Below are positions 26,507-34,851 of a stretch of 64,000 bases of DNA, piece after piece (the first letter of the stretch is position 1; each line of letters opens with the position of its first letter). The notes below the pieces were generated by a model. It was not told the origin of the DNA. It did no database searches and saw nothing but the letters and a program-made list of their open reading frames with translations. Source of the DNA: Crossiella equi (lineage in GTDB: Bacteria; Actinomycetota; Actinomycetes; Mycobacteriales; Pseudonocardiaceae); the NCBI RefSeq assembly GCF_017876755.1, contig NZ_JAGIOO010000001.1, forward strand, positions 6,495,786 to 6,559,785, written 5' to 3'. The translations under genes and the position numbers were made by a program.

Positions 26507-29428
26507 ATGACACGCCAGCGACCGCGGCTGCCCGAGCGCGGGATCCGCCTCGTCGGCCGGTCCGGCGAACTGGCACTGGCCCGCGAACTGATCGAGGACG
26601 CCCGCACCGGCACCCCGCGTGCGGTGCTGGTCAGCGGTACCGCGGGCATGGGCAAGTCCGACCTGCTGCGCGCCGTGGCGGAGGAGGCCGAGGAGGCGGG
26701 TCTGCTGGTGCTCACCGCGCAGGCCGCGCCGGTCGAGCGCGACTTCGCCTTCGGCGTGGTGCGGCAGCTGCTCGAACCGGTGCTGCTCACCCTGCCCGAG
26801 GACTGCCGCAGCCGGTTGCTCAGCGGTCCGGCCGTGCTGGCCGAACGCGTGCTCGGCTGGGAGGCCCTGCACCCGGCGGGCACCACCGACGGCCACCTGG
26901 ACACCTACGCCGCCCTGCACGGCCTGTTCCGCTTCACCGCCAACCTGGCCGCCACCGCGCCGCTGCTCATCGCGGTGGACGACGTCGAGGCCACCGACCC
27001 GCCCTCGCTGCGCTGGCTGGCCTACCTGCGCCGCCGCCTGCACGGCCTGCCCGTGCTGCTGGCCATGACCCGGGGCACCGGCCGCGAGGCCACCGACGTG
27101 GCCGCCTTGGACGACCTCGCCGCCTCGAGCGTGCCGCTGGCCCTGACCGGCCTGGCCGAACCGGACTGCGCCGAGGTGGTGGCCGCGGTGTTCGGCGCCC
27201 CGGTCGCGCCCGAGTTCGCCGCCGCCTGTGCCGAGGCCACCGGCGGCAACCCGTACCTGCTCGGCGAGCTCGCACACACCGTGCACACCGCCGGTGTACA
27301 ACCTTCCGCCCAGTATGCGAGCGGTATACAGGAGTTCGGCGAGCGCCAGATGGCACAGCTGCTGCTGCCGCGCCTGCGCGCCCAAGGGCCCGAGCTGGTC
27401 CGGCTGGCGCGGGTGATCGCGGTGCTCGGGTCCGCCGAGCTGGACCTGGCCGCCTCCGCCGCCGGGCTCGGTCCCGCCGAGACCGCGGCCGCCGCGCGCG
27501 AGCTGGTCGGGCTGGGCGTGTTCGCCGACCGCACCCCGCTGGCCTTCGCGCACGACCTGCTCGCCGCCACCCTGGGCGCCGAGCTCGACGGCGCCGACCG
27601 CGAGCGCACACACGCCCGCGCCGCCGAACACCTGCACCAGCGGGGCGCGCCCGCCGAACAGGTCGCCGCGCACCTGGTCGCCACCGCCCCGGGCGCGGTC
27701 ACCGGCGACTGGACCACCGACACCCTCACCCGGGCCGCCCGCACCGCACTGACCAACGGCGCCCCCGAACTGGCGGTGCGCTGCCTGCGCCGCGCGGTCA
27801 CCGAGCCCCAGCCCGCGCACGCCCAGGCCGAGCTGCGCCTGGAGCTGGCCCGCGCCGAGCTGCAGGTCGACCCGGACGCGGGCGTGCGCAGGCTCGCCGC
27901 CCTGACCGGCGAGGACGTGCCCCCGGTACTGGCCGCGCACGCCGCGCACGCCCTGGCCCAGGAGCTCAGCGAGGCCGACCGGCACGCCGAGGCCATCGCC
28001 CTGCTGACCCACGCGGTCGACCGGGTCACCCCGCACGAGGAGGATCTGGCCCGCCAGCTGCGCCTGTCCGTGCTGTGCATCCAGGTCGACGAGTGCCACG
28101 ACCAGCCCGACCTGCCCCAACGGCTGTCCGAGCTGCGCGGCGCGGCCGGTTCGATGCGCGCCAGCCGCTTCGCCGACACCCTGCTGGCCTTCCAGGCCGC
28201 GGTTGGCGGACCCGGCAGCGCCGAGGCCGAGGCGCTGGTGCTGCGCGCGTGGTCCCAGCGCGCCCGCAGCCTGCCCGCGCCCAGCCACGACCTCGCGGGC
28301 CGCTGGGAGTTCGCCTACCTGGTCGCGGGCCTGTTCATCATCGAACGCCTGGACCTGGCCGAGGCACACTGCACCGAGATGCTCGCCGAGGCCCGCCGCC
28401 GCGGTTTCTCCCTGACCTCGGCCGCCGCGCTGGGCCTGCGCGCCCAGGTGCGCTGCCGCCGGGGCGCCCTGGCCGAGGCCGAGACCGACGCGCGCGCCGC
28501 CCTGGCCGTGCTGGACGAGCTGCGCACCGGCACCCGCAGCGCGACGATCTTCGCGGTGTCCACGCTGGTGGAGATCCTGCTGGAACGCGGCGAGGCCCCG
28601 GCGGCGGCCGAGCTGCTGCACAGCCGGGGCCTGTCCGAGGACCTCCCGCCGAGCTGGCGCTACAACTACCTGCTGGTCGTGCGGGGTCTGCTGCGCGCCG
28701 CGCTGGGCGACCTCAGCGGCGGGCTGGCCGACCTGGAGCAGTGCGGAAAGCGCTTTACCGACCGGGGCATCACACACCGGGCGATCATGCTGTGGCGCTC
28801 GTGCGCGGTCCCGCTCTACCAGCTCGTCGGCCACCACGAGCGCGCCGAACAGCTCGCCCGCGAGGAGCTGGACCTCGCCCGGCGCTGGGGCGGACCGGGG
28901 CCGCTCGGTGTCGCGCTGCGCACCGCCTCGCTGATCGCGCCGCAGTCCGAGCGGGTCGCGCTGCTCACCGAGTCGGTGCGCCAGCTGGAGTCCTCACCCG
29001 CCCGCACGCAGCTGGCCCGGTCGCTGGCCGAGCTGGCCCTGCACCTGGCGGCGGCCGGGCAGACCGCGCAGGCCGGGGCGCTGTGCCGCCGCGCGCTGCG
29101 CCTGGCCGAGGACTGCGGGGCGGACGTGCTCGCCGAGTCGGTGCGCCGCCAGGCCGCCACCCTCGGCGACGTGCGGCGCGGCGCGGAGACCGATGCCGGT
29201 AGCGGGCTGACCCCGCACGAGCTGCGCATCGCCGAACAGGTGGTGCAGGGCCGCACCAACCGGGAGATCGCCGAGGGCTTCCAGGTCACCTCGCGCGCGG
29301 TCGAGCAGCACCTGACCCGCATCTACCGCAAGCTCGGCATCGCCCGCAGATCACAGCTGGCCGCCGCCCTGCTGAGCAGGAGCGGCGGCCAGGTGTCCTG
29401 GGTGCGGCGTGCGCCGGGGGGCGACTAG
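26507..29428 (+). CDS. LAL-type (MalT-like) LuxR transcriptional regulator with AAA ATPase domain
   Basis: Large ATP-binding activator of 973 residues. Walker A is SGTAGMGKSDLL with K50, Walker B LLIAVDDVE near 150, then a long TPR-like helical middle (about 400-880) and a LuxR HTH at about 901-960 (LTPHELRIAEQVVQGRTN, VTSRAVEQHLTRIYRKLG). Such proteins often act as pathway-specific activators of secondary metabolite or sugar genes; no biosynthetic cluster lies beside it here. ATG 26507 follows CGAGGAGC. Residues about 263-275 (VQPSAQYASGIQE), after GNPYLLGELAHTV, are encoded with codons unusual in this genome and coincide with a GTATRC repeat, so this looks like an acquired or selected insert. 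Its stop overlaps the convergent small-protein gene by 4 nt. Confidence 0.9.
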   Translation: MTRQRPRLPERGIRLVGRSGELALARELIEDARTGTPRAVLVSGTAGMGKSDLLRAVAEEAEEAGLLVLTAQAAPVERDFAFGVVRQLLEPVLLTLPEDCRSRLLSGPAVLAERVLGWEALHPAGTTDGHLDTYAALHGLFRFTANLAATAPLLIAVDDVEATDPPSLRWLAYLRRRLHGLPVLLAMTRGTGREATDVAALDDLAASSVPLALTGLAEPDCAEVVAAVFGAPVAPEFAAACAEATGGNPYLLGELAHTVHTAGVQPSAQYASGIQEFGERQMAQLLLPRLRAQGPELVRLARVIAVLGSAELDLAASAAGLGPAETAAAARELVGLGVFADRTPLAFAHDLLAATLGAELDGADRERTHARAAEHLHQRGAPAEQVAAHLVATAPGAVTGDWTTDTLTRAARTALTNGAPELAVRCLRRAVTEPQPAHAQAELRLELARAELQVDPDAGVRRLAALTGEDVPPVLAAHAAHALAQELSEADRHAEAIALLTHAVDRVTPHEEDLARQLRLSVLCIQVDECHDQPDLPQRLSELRGAAGSMRASRFADTLLAFQAAVGGPGSAEAEALVLRAWSQRARSLPAPSHDLAGRWEFAYLVAGLFIIERLDLAEAHCTEMLAEARRRGFSLTSAAALGLRAQVRCRRGALAEAETDARAALAVLDELRTGTRSATIFAVSTLVEILLERGEAPAAAELLHSRGLSEDLPPSWRYNYLLVVRGLLRAALGDLSGGLADLEQCGKRFTDRGITHRAIMLWRSCAVPLYQLVGHHERAEQLAREELDLARRWGGPGPLGVALRTASLIAPQSERVALLTESVRQLESSPARTQLARSLAELALHLAAAGQTAQAGALCRRALRLAEDCGADVLAESVRRQAATLGDVRRGAETDAGSGLTPHELRIAEQVVQGRTNREIAEGFQVTSRAVEQHLTRIYRKLGIARRSQLAAALLSRSGGQVSWVRRAPGGD
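27283..27329 (+). repeat. 11-bp phased GTATRC repeat, locus E (intragenic)
   Basis: GCACAC 27283 and GTGTAC 27294 are 11 bp apart; GTATGC 27313 and GTATAC 27324 are 11 bp apart, ending GTATACAGG. They fall inside the LAL regulator gene. The codons used across 27296-27330 (GTA, CAA, CCT, TAT, GGT, ATA) differ from the GC-ending codons around them. Confidence 0.7.
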
Positions 29429-29820
29429 CCGATCGAGATCAGGCCCGCGAGACCGCGGATCTTGATGCGGATGCCGAGGATGTTGATGTTGACCGCCAGG
29501 CCGACACGTACCTTCAGGCCGACCTTGATGTCGGCCAGGCTCACCCGCACGCCGCCCTTGAGGACCACGCAGTCGTCGGAGACCCTGAGCTTGACCTTGG
29601 CGCCGGTCTTGAGCTTGAGGGTGATCGACCCCTTGGCCACGGCCTCGACCGTGGCGTCCTCGTAGTCGTAGTCGTCGTCCTGGACCATCGCGGCCGTGGA
29701 GACGCCGCCGCCGGAGTTGGTGGGGGTCGCTGCCATGGCCGGTGCGGCGGTGAGGAACAATCCTGCGCACACCGCCGTCGCGGAGACGGTGGCCACAGTC
29801 CGCTTCGTGAAGGATCGCAT
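29425..29820 (-). CDS. Small secreted beta-rich protein
   Basis: 131 residues, function unknown. A Sec signal peptide ends near APAMA-A (residue 31). An acidic, Tyr-rich segment (MVQDDDYDYEDA) follows, then an alternating hydrophobic/polar beta region (ATVEAVAKGSITLKLKTGAK, DIKVGLKVRVGLAVNINILG). This pattern resembles DUF5666-like small barrels. The neighbouring gene at 30030-30356 encodes a protein of similar plan, so they look like diverged paralogues. It has two cysteines, one in the signal peptide and one in the mature part (DDCVVLKGG). The stop overlaps the convergent LAL regulator gene by 4 nt. Upstream lies a long hairpin that ends its neighbour. Confidence 0.7.
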   Translation of the reverse strand: MRSFTKRTVATVSATAVCAGLFLTAAPAMAATPTNSGGGVSTAAMVQDDDYDYEDATVEAVAKGSITLKLKTGAKVKLRVSDDCVVLKGGVRVSLADIKVGLKVRVGLAVNINILGIRIKIRGLAGLISIG

Positions 29821-29954
29821 TGTCCTGAGCTCCCTCGGTTCCTAGCGTGAGTCCTGATCGGACTCAACTCCCAGTGAACATTCATCACTGGGGAACCGGC
29901 AGGGTGGACGGGACTTTCTCACCACATCCGTCATTACCGGCAGGTACGCCTACG

Positions 29955-30005
29955 GCCGAGAGTGACCAAGGTCCACCATTTTGGTTGACCCCGGTCACTC
30001 TCGGC
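29955..30005. terminator. 51-nt near-perfect hairpin between the two small secreted-protein genes
   Basis: Outer arms GCCGAGAGTGACC (29955-29967) and its complement (29993-30005); a 2-by-2 internal loop; then inner arms GGTCCACCA and TGGTTGACC with one mismatch and a TTT loop. It lies 25 bp after the stop of the upstream gene (minus strand) and about 135 bp before the next. A terminator is most likely; an operator is possible. Confidence 0.65.
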
Positions 30006-30029
30006 GGTGACGTGATTGCGATATTCGGG

Positions 30030-30356
30030 TCAGAGCACGATCACGAACTCGGCGGAGCGGGTCAGGCCGGTCTCGATGCAGCCGACCTTCACCAGGGCGC
30101 CGACGGTGATCGTGCCGTCGATGCGGGCGTCCTTGCCGACGGAGACGTTGACGACCTCGCCGCTGGTGAGCTTCAGGACGAGGTTGCCGCTGGCGAACTC
30201 GACGACCTGGGCACGGTCGAAGGTCACCTTCTTCGCGGACTGCGAGGCGGTGGTGGCGGCGGGTGCCGCGGAGGCCACCACACCGGTGAGCAGCATGCCC
30301 GCGGACAGGGCGAGGGCGGAGGTGCCGGCGGCGAGGAACTTGGTGACGTTGCGCAT
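30030..30356 (-). CDS. Small secreted beta-rich protein, paralogue of the 29.4-kb protein
   Basis: 108 residues, function unknown. A Sec signal peptide ends near VVASAAP (about residue 31). The mature part (VTFDRAQVVEFASGNLVLKL, then TSGEVVNVSVGKDARIDGTI) follows the same order as its neighbour: a short strand, G-N-L-V-L-K-L, a turn TSGE/KTGA, a V-x-V strand, a DxxV turn and VGxLVKVG. ATG 30356 follows a GGGAG about 8 nt upstream. The two genes are tandem on the minus strand but separated by a strong hairpin, so they are probably separate transcripts. Confidence 0.7.
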   Translation of the reverse strand: MRNVTKFLAAGTSALALSAGMLLTGVVASAAPAATTASQSAKKVTFDRAQVVEFASGNLVLKLTSGEVVNVSVGKDARIDGTITVGALVKVGCIETGLTRSAEFVIVL

Positions 30357-30717
30357 TGTATTCACTCCCAATTCCTGATGCTTTTCTTTTGCCTCGTCGG
30401 TCGCTGTCGCCGACACCTGAATCAGATCAGGGCGGGGTAATTCGCGGCAAGGGAGATCCCCGAAGTGCAAAGAACCGGAATGTCGCTTCGGGGGTGGCGT
30501 AGTACTCGGTATGGAAGGAATTCGATCGAGCTTCGGGGGTGCGCAGTGAACTCCCCTCGCCGGCCGTGCGTGCTGCGTCAGGTGGCGGATTCGGGATCCC
30601 GAACATCACGACCCTGAACTTCCCCTGAGATGTCCCCGAGAACGCCTGTGCGCGCCCGCGTGCGTGGGTACGCTCGAATGCAGTACCGCTGATTTCACCG
30701 ACTAACGGGGGTTGACG
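30357..30717. other. Divergent regulatory region before the M48 peptidase gene
   Basis: No gene seen. It contains a 12-bp direct repeat GCTTCGGGGGTG (30485-30496 and 30530-30541, 45 bp apart) and a 14-bp perfect palindrome TTCGGGATCCCGAA (30590-30603). The base composition is less GC-rich than the flanks, as expected for promoters facing both ways. Confidence 0.55.
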
Positions 30718-31800
30718 ATGGCGGACGACGCGGCCCAGGTGCCCGTGGCGACGGGGCGGACCCGGTTCCCACGGATCAGCCCGAGGGCCTACGAACACCC
30801 GGCCGACCGGGGCGCCCTGGCCACCGCACGCGCGGTGCCCGGCTTCCCCGCGGTCCTCAAGGCGATCTCCGGCGCGGTCGGGGAACGCAGCGAGCGCCTG
30901 CTGGCGCTGGCGACCTCCATCCGGGTCTCGGAGACGCAGTACCCGGAGCTGCACCGGCTCAAGCTGGAGGCCGCGGCCGTGCTCGACCTCGAGCACACGC
31001 CCGACCTGTTCGTGAAGCGCGACCCACACCCGAACAGCTACGCGATCGGCATGGACGAGCCGTTCATCGTGGTCACCACCGGGCTGCTGGAGCTGCTCGA
31101 CGAGGACGGCATCCGGTTCGTCCTCGGCCACGAGATGGGCCACGTCCTGTCCGGGCACGCCGTGTACTACACGGTGCTGGAGCGACTGATCCGCCTCGCC
31201 GCGGGCATGTCCTGGATGCCGATCGGCTACTGGGGCCTGCGGGCGATCATCATCGCGCTGCAGGACTGGTACCGGCGCGCGCAGCTGTCCGCCGACCGTG
31301 CGGGCCTGCTGGTCGCGCAGGACCCGGCCGTGGCGCTGCGGGTGCACATGCTGCTCTCCGGCGTCACCGACCCGAGCGCGATCGACACCGCCGAGTTTCT
31401 CAAGCAGGCCGCCGACTACGACGGCGTCGAGGACGTGCGCGACAGCGTGCTCAAGCTGCTGCACCTGGACGGGCGCACCCACCCGCTGCCCGTGGTGCGG
31501 GCCGCCGACCTGCAGCAGTGGGCGGCGGGCGAGCAGTACCGCGAGATCCTGGCCGGGACCTTCCCGGTCCGGGACGACGACACGCTCACCTCGAACTGGC
31601 GCGACGACGTCAAGGGCGCGGCCAAGTCCTACAAGGAGGCCATCGCCTCCTCGGCGGACCCGCTGGCCAAGGTGCTCAGCGAGGTCGGCAGCCTGGTCTC
31701 GGACACCGCGGGCAAGGTGTGGAGCTCCTTCACCGGCGGCGGCAACCGGGGCGGTGGCACCGGCGGCGACAAGCCGGAGGGCGGCTCCTCGCCGAACTAG
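30718..31800 (+). CDS. M48-family zinc metallopeptidase (HtpX/Ste24-like)
   Basis: Zinc protease of 360 residues. The active site is H138-E-M-G-H142 in VLGHEMGHVLSGH, and the third ligand should be in RRAQLSADRAGLL (E/D position), as in M48 proteins. One hydrophobic stretch after the motif (ERLIRLAAGMSWMPIGYWGLRAI) may associate with the membrane; there is no signal peptide. The C-terminus is a Gly-rich tail (TGGGNRGGGTGGDKPEGGSS). ATG 30718 has a GGGGG tract about 8 nt before it; a TTG 6 nt upstream is the only nearby alternative. Substrates are unknown; related proteins act in membrane protein quality control. Confidence 0.87.
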   Translation: MADDAAQVPVATGRTRFPRISPRAYEHPADRGALATARAVPGFPAVLKAISGAVGERSERLLALATSIRVSETQYPELHRLKLEAAAVLDLEHTPDLFVKRDPHPNSYAIGMDEPFIVVTTGLLELLDEDGIRFVLGHEMGHVLSGHAVYYTVLERLIRLAAGMSWMPIGYWGLRAIIIALQDWYRRAQLSADRAGLLVAQDPAVALRVHMLLSGVTDPSAIDTAEFLKQAADYDGVEDVRDSVLKLLHLDGRTHPLPVVRAADLQQWAAGEQYREILAGTFPVRDDDTLTSNWRDDVKGAAKSYKEAIASSADPLAKVLSEVGSLVSDTAGKVWSSFTGGGNRGGGTGGDKPEGGSSPN

Positions 31801-31823
31801 CCCGCCACACCACTGGCGACGCC

Positions 31824-31860
31824 ACGACCGCCCATCGGGTCACCCCCGGTGGGCGGTCGT
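31824..31860. terminator. Bidirectional terminator between M48 and M15 genes
   Basis: 16-bp arms ACGACCGCCCATCGGG (31824-31839) and CCCGGTGGGCGGTCGT (31845-31860), with a single T-G wobble and a 5-nt loop. The flanking genes are convergent. Confidence 0.8.
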
Positions 31861-31898
31861 CTTGTACCCGGACCGCCCGTCCGGCCCATCCGGATCGC

Positions 31899-32780
31899 TC
31901 AGTCGCCGGTCGAGGAGAAGTGCATCAGGTCCTTGGGCGAGCGCCAGGTGCCGCCCCAGGTCCACCCGATCGCGGTGAACGCGCGCACGACCGGGTCCCC
32001 CGCGCGCACCATGCCGGGTTTGCGCTGCGCCCGGTCCACGTAGGCCGAGGCCAGCTCGGGCAACACCAGGTCGCCCTTGAGGTAGGGGTTGTTGAACGGG
32101 TTGATGTCCACGGCAAGGCCCTTGGCGTGCGCGGACCACCGGGTCTGGCCGCGTGCCGGGCGGCAGACGAAGGCGTTGGTGTTGTTGCCGTCGCCGGTGG
32201 GCGGCAGGTCGAGCTCGGCCCTGCTGGTCACCCGCATCTCCTCCAACGGGAACTGCGCGGCGTAGAGCTGCTCGAACACCCGCCGCACGCCCTCGGCCAC
32301 GCTGGCGTGCACCAGCAGCTCGCCGGTGTGCGGACGGCCGTCGAAGCCGAGGAAGGTCAGCGTCAGGTAACGCAGGTCGGTGGCGGCGACCGGGCAGGCC
32401 GGGTCCCAGGTGCTGCGCCGGAGCACCTCCGGCGGCACCGCGGCGACCGTGCCGTGGAAGGAGCCGTCGGTGGGCGGCGGCAGCAGGTCCTTGGTGGGCA
32501 GCAGGCGCTGGGCCAGCTCCGGCGGCGTCGGCAGCACCTGGCCGAACCCGTCCGCGCGCTTGGGCAGCGGCCGCGCGCCGACCACCCACACCGGGGGCGG
32601 CGGCGCGGCGGGTGAGGAGCCCGGCGCGGTACCGCTGGGCGGTGTGTCCGAGGCGGTCGGCGGGGCGGTGGAGGTCTGGGCGCCGGGCGGTGTGCCCGCG
32701 GGTGCCGGGGCGCCGCACCCGGTGACCGTCAGCGCGAGCACCGCCGCGAAGGCCGCACCCGGCCACGTTCTGCTCCCCAC
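31899..32780 (-). CDS. M15-family D-Ala-D-Ala carboxypeptidase-like lipoprotein
   Basis: Predicted cell-surface peptidase of 293 residues. Lipobox-like LALTVTGC follows a short signal, then a Pro/Thr/Ser-rich linker (about 26-70), then the M15 domain. Zinc-site segments are SAHAKGLAVDINPFNNPY (SxHxxGxAxD type) and DLMHFS at the C-terminus, giving H, D and H ligands. The family cleaves peptidoglycan peptides. I take GTG 32780 as start: it gives a short lipoprotein signal, and CATGCT on the minus strand (32787-32792) lies 6 nt upstream as a -10 element; longer frames add about 60 residues without signal features. It diverges from a trypsin-like gene. Confidence 0.8.
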   Translation of the reverse strand: MGSRTWPGAAFAAVLALTVTGCGAPAPAGTPPGAQTSTAPPTASDTPPSGTAPGSSPAAPPPPVWVVGARPLPKRADGFGQVLPTPPELAQRLLPTKDLLPPPTDGSFHGTVAAVPPEVLRRSTWDPACPVAATDLRYLTLTFLGFDGRPHTGELLVHASVAEGVRRVFEQLYAAQFPLEEMRVTSRAELDLPPTGDGNNTNAFVCRPARGQTRWSAHAKGLAVDINPFNNPYLKGDLVLPELASAYVDRAQRKPGMVRAGDPVVRAFTAIGWTWGGTWRSPKDLMHFSSTGD

Positions 32781-32947
32781 CCCACCAGCATGGCACGGAC
32801 CCCTGACGGCCTCCGTCCGGCGCAGCGCAGGCGCCGCCGAACGGCGGGGTATGCTTCCGCGAGCGTGCGCTGAGTGTCCGACCGGTCGCACTGCGTTCAC
32901 CATCCGGCTCGGCCCCGGGTGGTCCCCGAACCCAGGAGGAGCAAGCC

Positions 32948-33793
32948 ATGGAGCAGTCCGCACCCCGGCAGCGCGGCCGCTGGTGGCTGCTGGTCCCGGC
33001 CGCGGTGCTGGTGCTCGTCGGCGGGCTCACCTACACCGCGCTGCGACCCGCCGCCGAGCCGGTGGCCGAGCAGGGCGACGTGTCGCTGCGCTCGGCCCGC
33101 ATCGTCGGCGGCACCACCGCGGCCAGCGAGTCCCACCCGTGGGCGGTCTACCTGGTCGGCCGCGCGGGCAACCAGTACTGCGGCGGCACCCTGGTCACGC
33201 CGGTGAAGGTGCTCACCGCCGCGCACTGCGTGAACAACCGCACGCCCGCCGAGATCCGCGTGGTGGCCGGGCGCACCGACACCCAGAACCGCGCCCAGGG
33301 CTCGGTGCTCGCGGTGAACGCGGTGTGGTGGCACCCGCGGTTCAAGGACGTGTTCAACGGCGACGACGTCGGTGTGCTCACCCTCGCCGAGCCGGTCCGC
33401 TACGCCACGATCCCGCTGGTGCAGCCCGGTGAGCCCGGCTACGCGGTCGGCACCAAGGCCACCGTGGTCGGCTGGGGCGCCACCCGGGAGGCCGGACCCA
33501 CCTCGCGCTACCTCATGGAGGCCACGGTGCCGGTGCTGCCGGACGGCAGCTGCGCCCGCCCGTACCGCACCTACGACCCGGCCAAGATGTTCTGCGCCGG
33601 GTACGAGGAGGGCGGCATCGACGCCTGCCAGGGCGACTCGGGCGGTCCGCTGGTGGCCGGTGGGCGCCTGATCGGCATCACCTCGTGGGGCGAGGGCTGC
33701 GCGCAGAAGGGCAAGCCCGGCGTCTACACGAAGGTCGTCAACTACCTCGCCGAGATCCGTGCGCAGCTGGGCGGCACCCGTTCCGGTCGGTGA
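32948..33793 (+). CDS. Trypsin-like serine protease 1 (S1), membrane-anchored
   Basis: 281 residues. An N-terminal hydrophobic segment (WWLLVPAAVLVLVGGLTY) without a clear signal-peptidase site looks like a type II anchor. The catalytic domain starts at the canonical activation site R-IVGG (about residue 50). Triad: His in LTAAHC, Asp in GDDVGVL, Ser in CQGDSGGP, with the S1-pocket Asp in IDACQGDSG, so specificity should be for Arg/Lys. Six cysteines sit at usual disulfide positions. ATG 32948 follows AGGAGGAGC. It is the first of four related proteases in a row and the only one with a basic residue before IVGG, so it could be activated by trypsin-like cleavage. Confidence 0.92.
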   Translation: MEQSAPRQRGRWWLLVPAAVLVLVGGLTYTALRPAAEPVAEQGDVSLRSARIVGGTTAASESHPWAVYLVGRAGNQYCGGTLVTPVKVLTAAHCVNNRTPAEIRVVAGRTDTQNRAQGSVLAVNAVWWHPRFKDVFNGDDVGVLTLAEPVRYATIPLVQPGEPGYAVGTKATVVGWGATREAGPTSRYLMEATVPVLPDGSCARPYRTYDPAKMFCAGYEEGGIDACQGDSGGPLVAGGRLIGITSWGEGCAQKGKPGVYTKVVNYLAEIRAQLGGTRSGR

Positions 33794-33857
33794 CGTTTTC
33801 AGTTCGGCGCGTTAAACGGATGTTTCGGATCATTGCCCGAACTTGCAACAACAGATT

Positions 33858-33885
33858 AACCCGGTGTCCGCGCACCGGGTTTTTC
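33858..33885 (+). terminator. Rho-independent terminator after protease 1
   Basis: Stem AACCCGGTG / CACCGGGTT with a 6-nt loop (33858-33881), followed by TTTTCC. This is one of few classic stem-plus-T-tract terminators in the window. Confidence 0.85.
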
Positions 33886-34010
33886 CTGTTCAGAAGGCGT
33901 GCCCTGGGTCACTCACTGATTAGTCTCTTTGGCCTAATACTTTAGAAGGTTGTCCGCGCAAACACTCCTCGCGTTGCCTACAGCGCAATCCGGCCACCGA
34001 TGGCCGGTAC

Positions 34011-34028
34011 CTCGTTCGAGGGCACGAG
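34011..34028 (+). promoter_or_regulatory. Shared 18-bp leader element, copy 1
   Basis: CTCGTTCGAGGGCACGAG just before the Shine-Dalgarno sequence of protease 2. The same 18 bases precede protease 3 (34939-34956). It can fold as CTCGT/ACGAG or as CTCG-TT-CGAG. Confidence 0.7.
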
Positions 34029-34041
34029 GAAGGAGTGACCG

Positions 34042-34845
34042 TTGGCGACCACCCTGCATCGCCTGGTCAAGTTCATCGGGGTCGCGGCCGCCGTCGCCAC
34101 CCTGGGCCTGGCCCCGGCCACCGTGGCCAGCGCCGCACCGGCCCCGGAGCCGACCGTCGACCCGTTGGTCGTCGGCGGCACCTCGGCCACCACCCAGCAG
34201 TACCCGTGGACCGTCGCCTTGCTGCTCGACGGCCGCCAGTGGTGCGGTGGCACGCTGGTCAAGCCGAACAAGGTCGTGACCGCGGCGCACTGCACCGAGG
34301 GCAAGGCGCTCACCAGCTGGCAGGTGGTCGCGGGCCGCACCGACCTGCGCACCAGCCAGGGCACCACGGCCAAGGTGACCAAGGTCTGGCAGCACCCGAA
34401 CTACCGCAGCGTGACCAGCGGTGACGACGTCGCGGTGATGACGCTGGACAAGAACCTGCCGTACACCACGCTGCCGATCGCCGGTCCGTCCGACGGTGCG
34501 CTGTACGCGGCGGGCACACAGGCACGTGCGCTCGGCTGGGGCGACACCACCGGCAACGGCGACTACTCCGACACGCTCAACCAGGTCGTTGTACCGCTGA
34601 CGTCCGATCAGACCTGCGCCACGGCATACGGCAGCCGCTACAAGTCCTCCGCGATGGTCTGTGCGGGCTTCCCGCAGGGCGGCAAGGACACCTGTCAGGC
34701 CGACTCCGGCGGCCCGCTCGTGGTCAGCGGCAAGCTCATCGGCGTCACCTCTTGGGGTGACGGCTGTGCGCTGGCCGGCAAGCCCGGCGTGTACGCCCGG
34801 GTGTCCAGCTACTACAGCCAGTTGAACACGCAAATCAACTCCTAG
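34042..34845 (+). CDS. Trypsin-like serine protease 2 (S1), secreted
   Basis: 267 residues with a Sec signal peptide (cut near VASAAP). Triad: His in VTAAHC, Asp in GDDVAVM, Ser in CQADSGGP; the pocket Asp is in KDTCQAD. The residue before Asp-Ser is Ala where S1 proteases almost always have Gly193, one of the oxyanion-hole positions. The domain begins LVVGG after VDP, so the cleavage that frees the new N-terminus would follow Leu, not Arg. Start is TTG 34042: an in-frame TGA (34036-34038) lies just upstream and GAGGAAGGAG is 6-7 nt before it. It shares an 18-bp leader element with protease 3, pointing to tandem duplication. Confidence 0.92.
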   Translation: MATTLHRLVKFIGVAAAVATLGLAPATVASAAPAPEPTVDPLVVGGTSATTQQYPWTVALLLDGRQWCGGTLVKPNKVVTAAHCTEGKALTSWQVVAGRTDLRTSQGTTAKVTKVWQHPNYRSVTSGDDVAVMTLDKNLPYTTLPIAGPSDGALYAAGTQARALGWGDTTGNGDYSDTLNQVVVPLTSDQTCATAYGSRYKSSAMVCAGFPQGGKDTCQADSGGPLVVSGKLIGVTSWGDGCALAGKPGVYARVSSYYSQLNTQINS

Positions 34846-34851
34846 CAGCAC

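Noticed and set aside
32849-32854. A lone GTATGC as an eighth phased-repeat locus
   Set aside because: No second hexamer lies 11 bp away on either side. Lone copies at 34925 and 53629 were rejected for the same reason.
33791-33806. TGACGTTTTCAG as a fifth copy of the 15-mer
   Set aside because: It shares only the TTTTCAG end and a TGAC at the wrong distance, so it is not counted.
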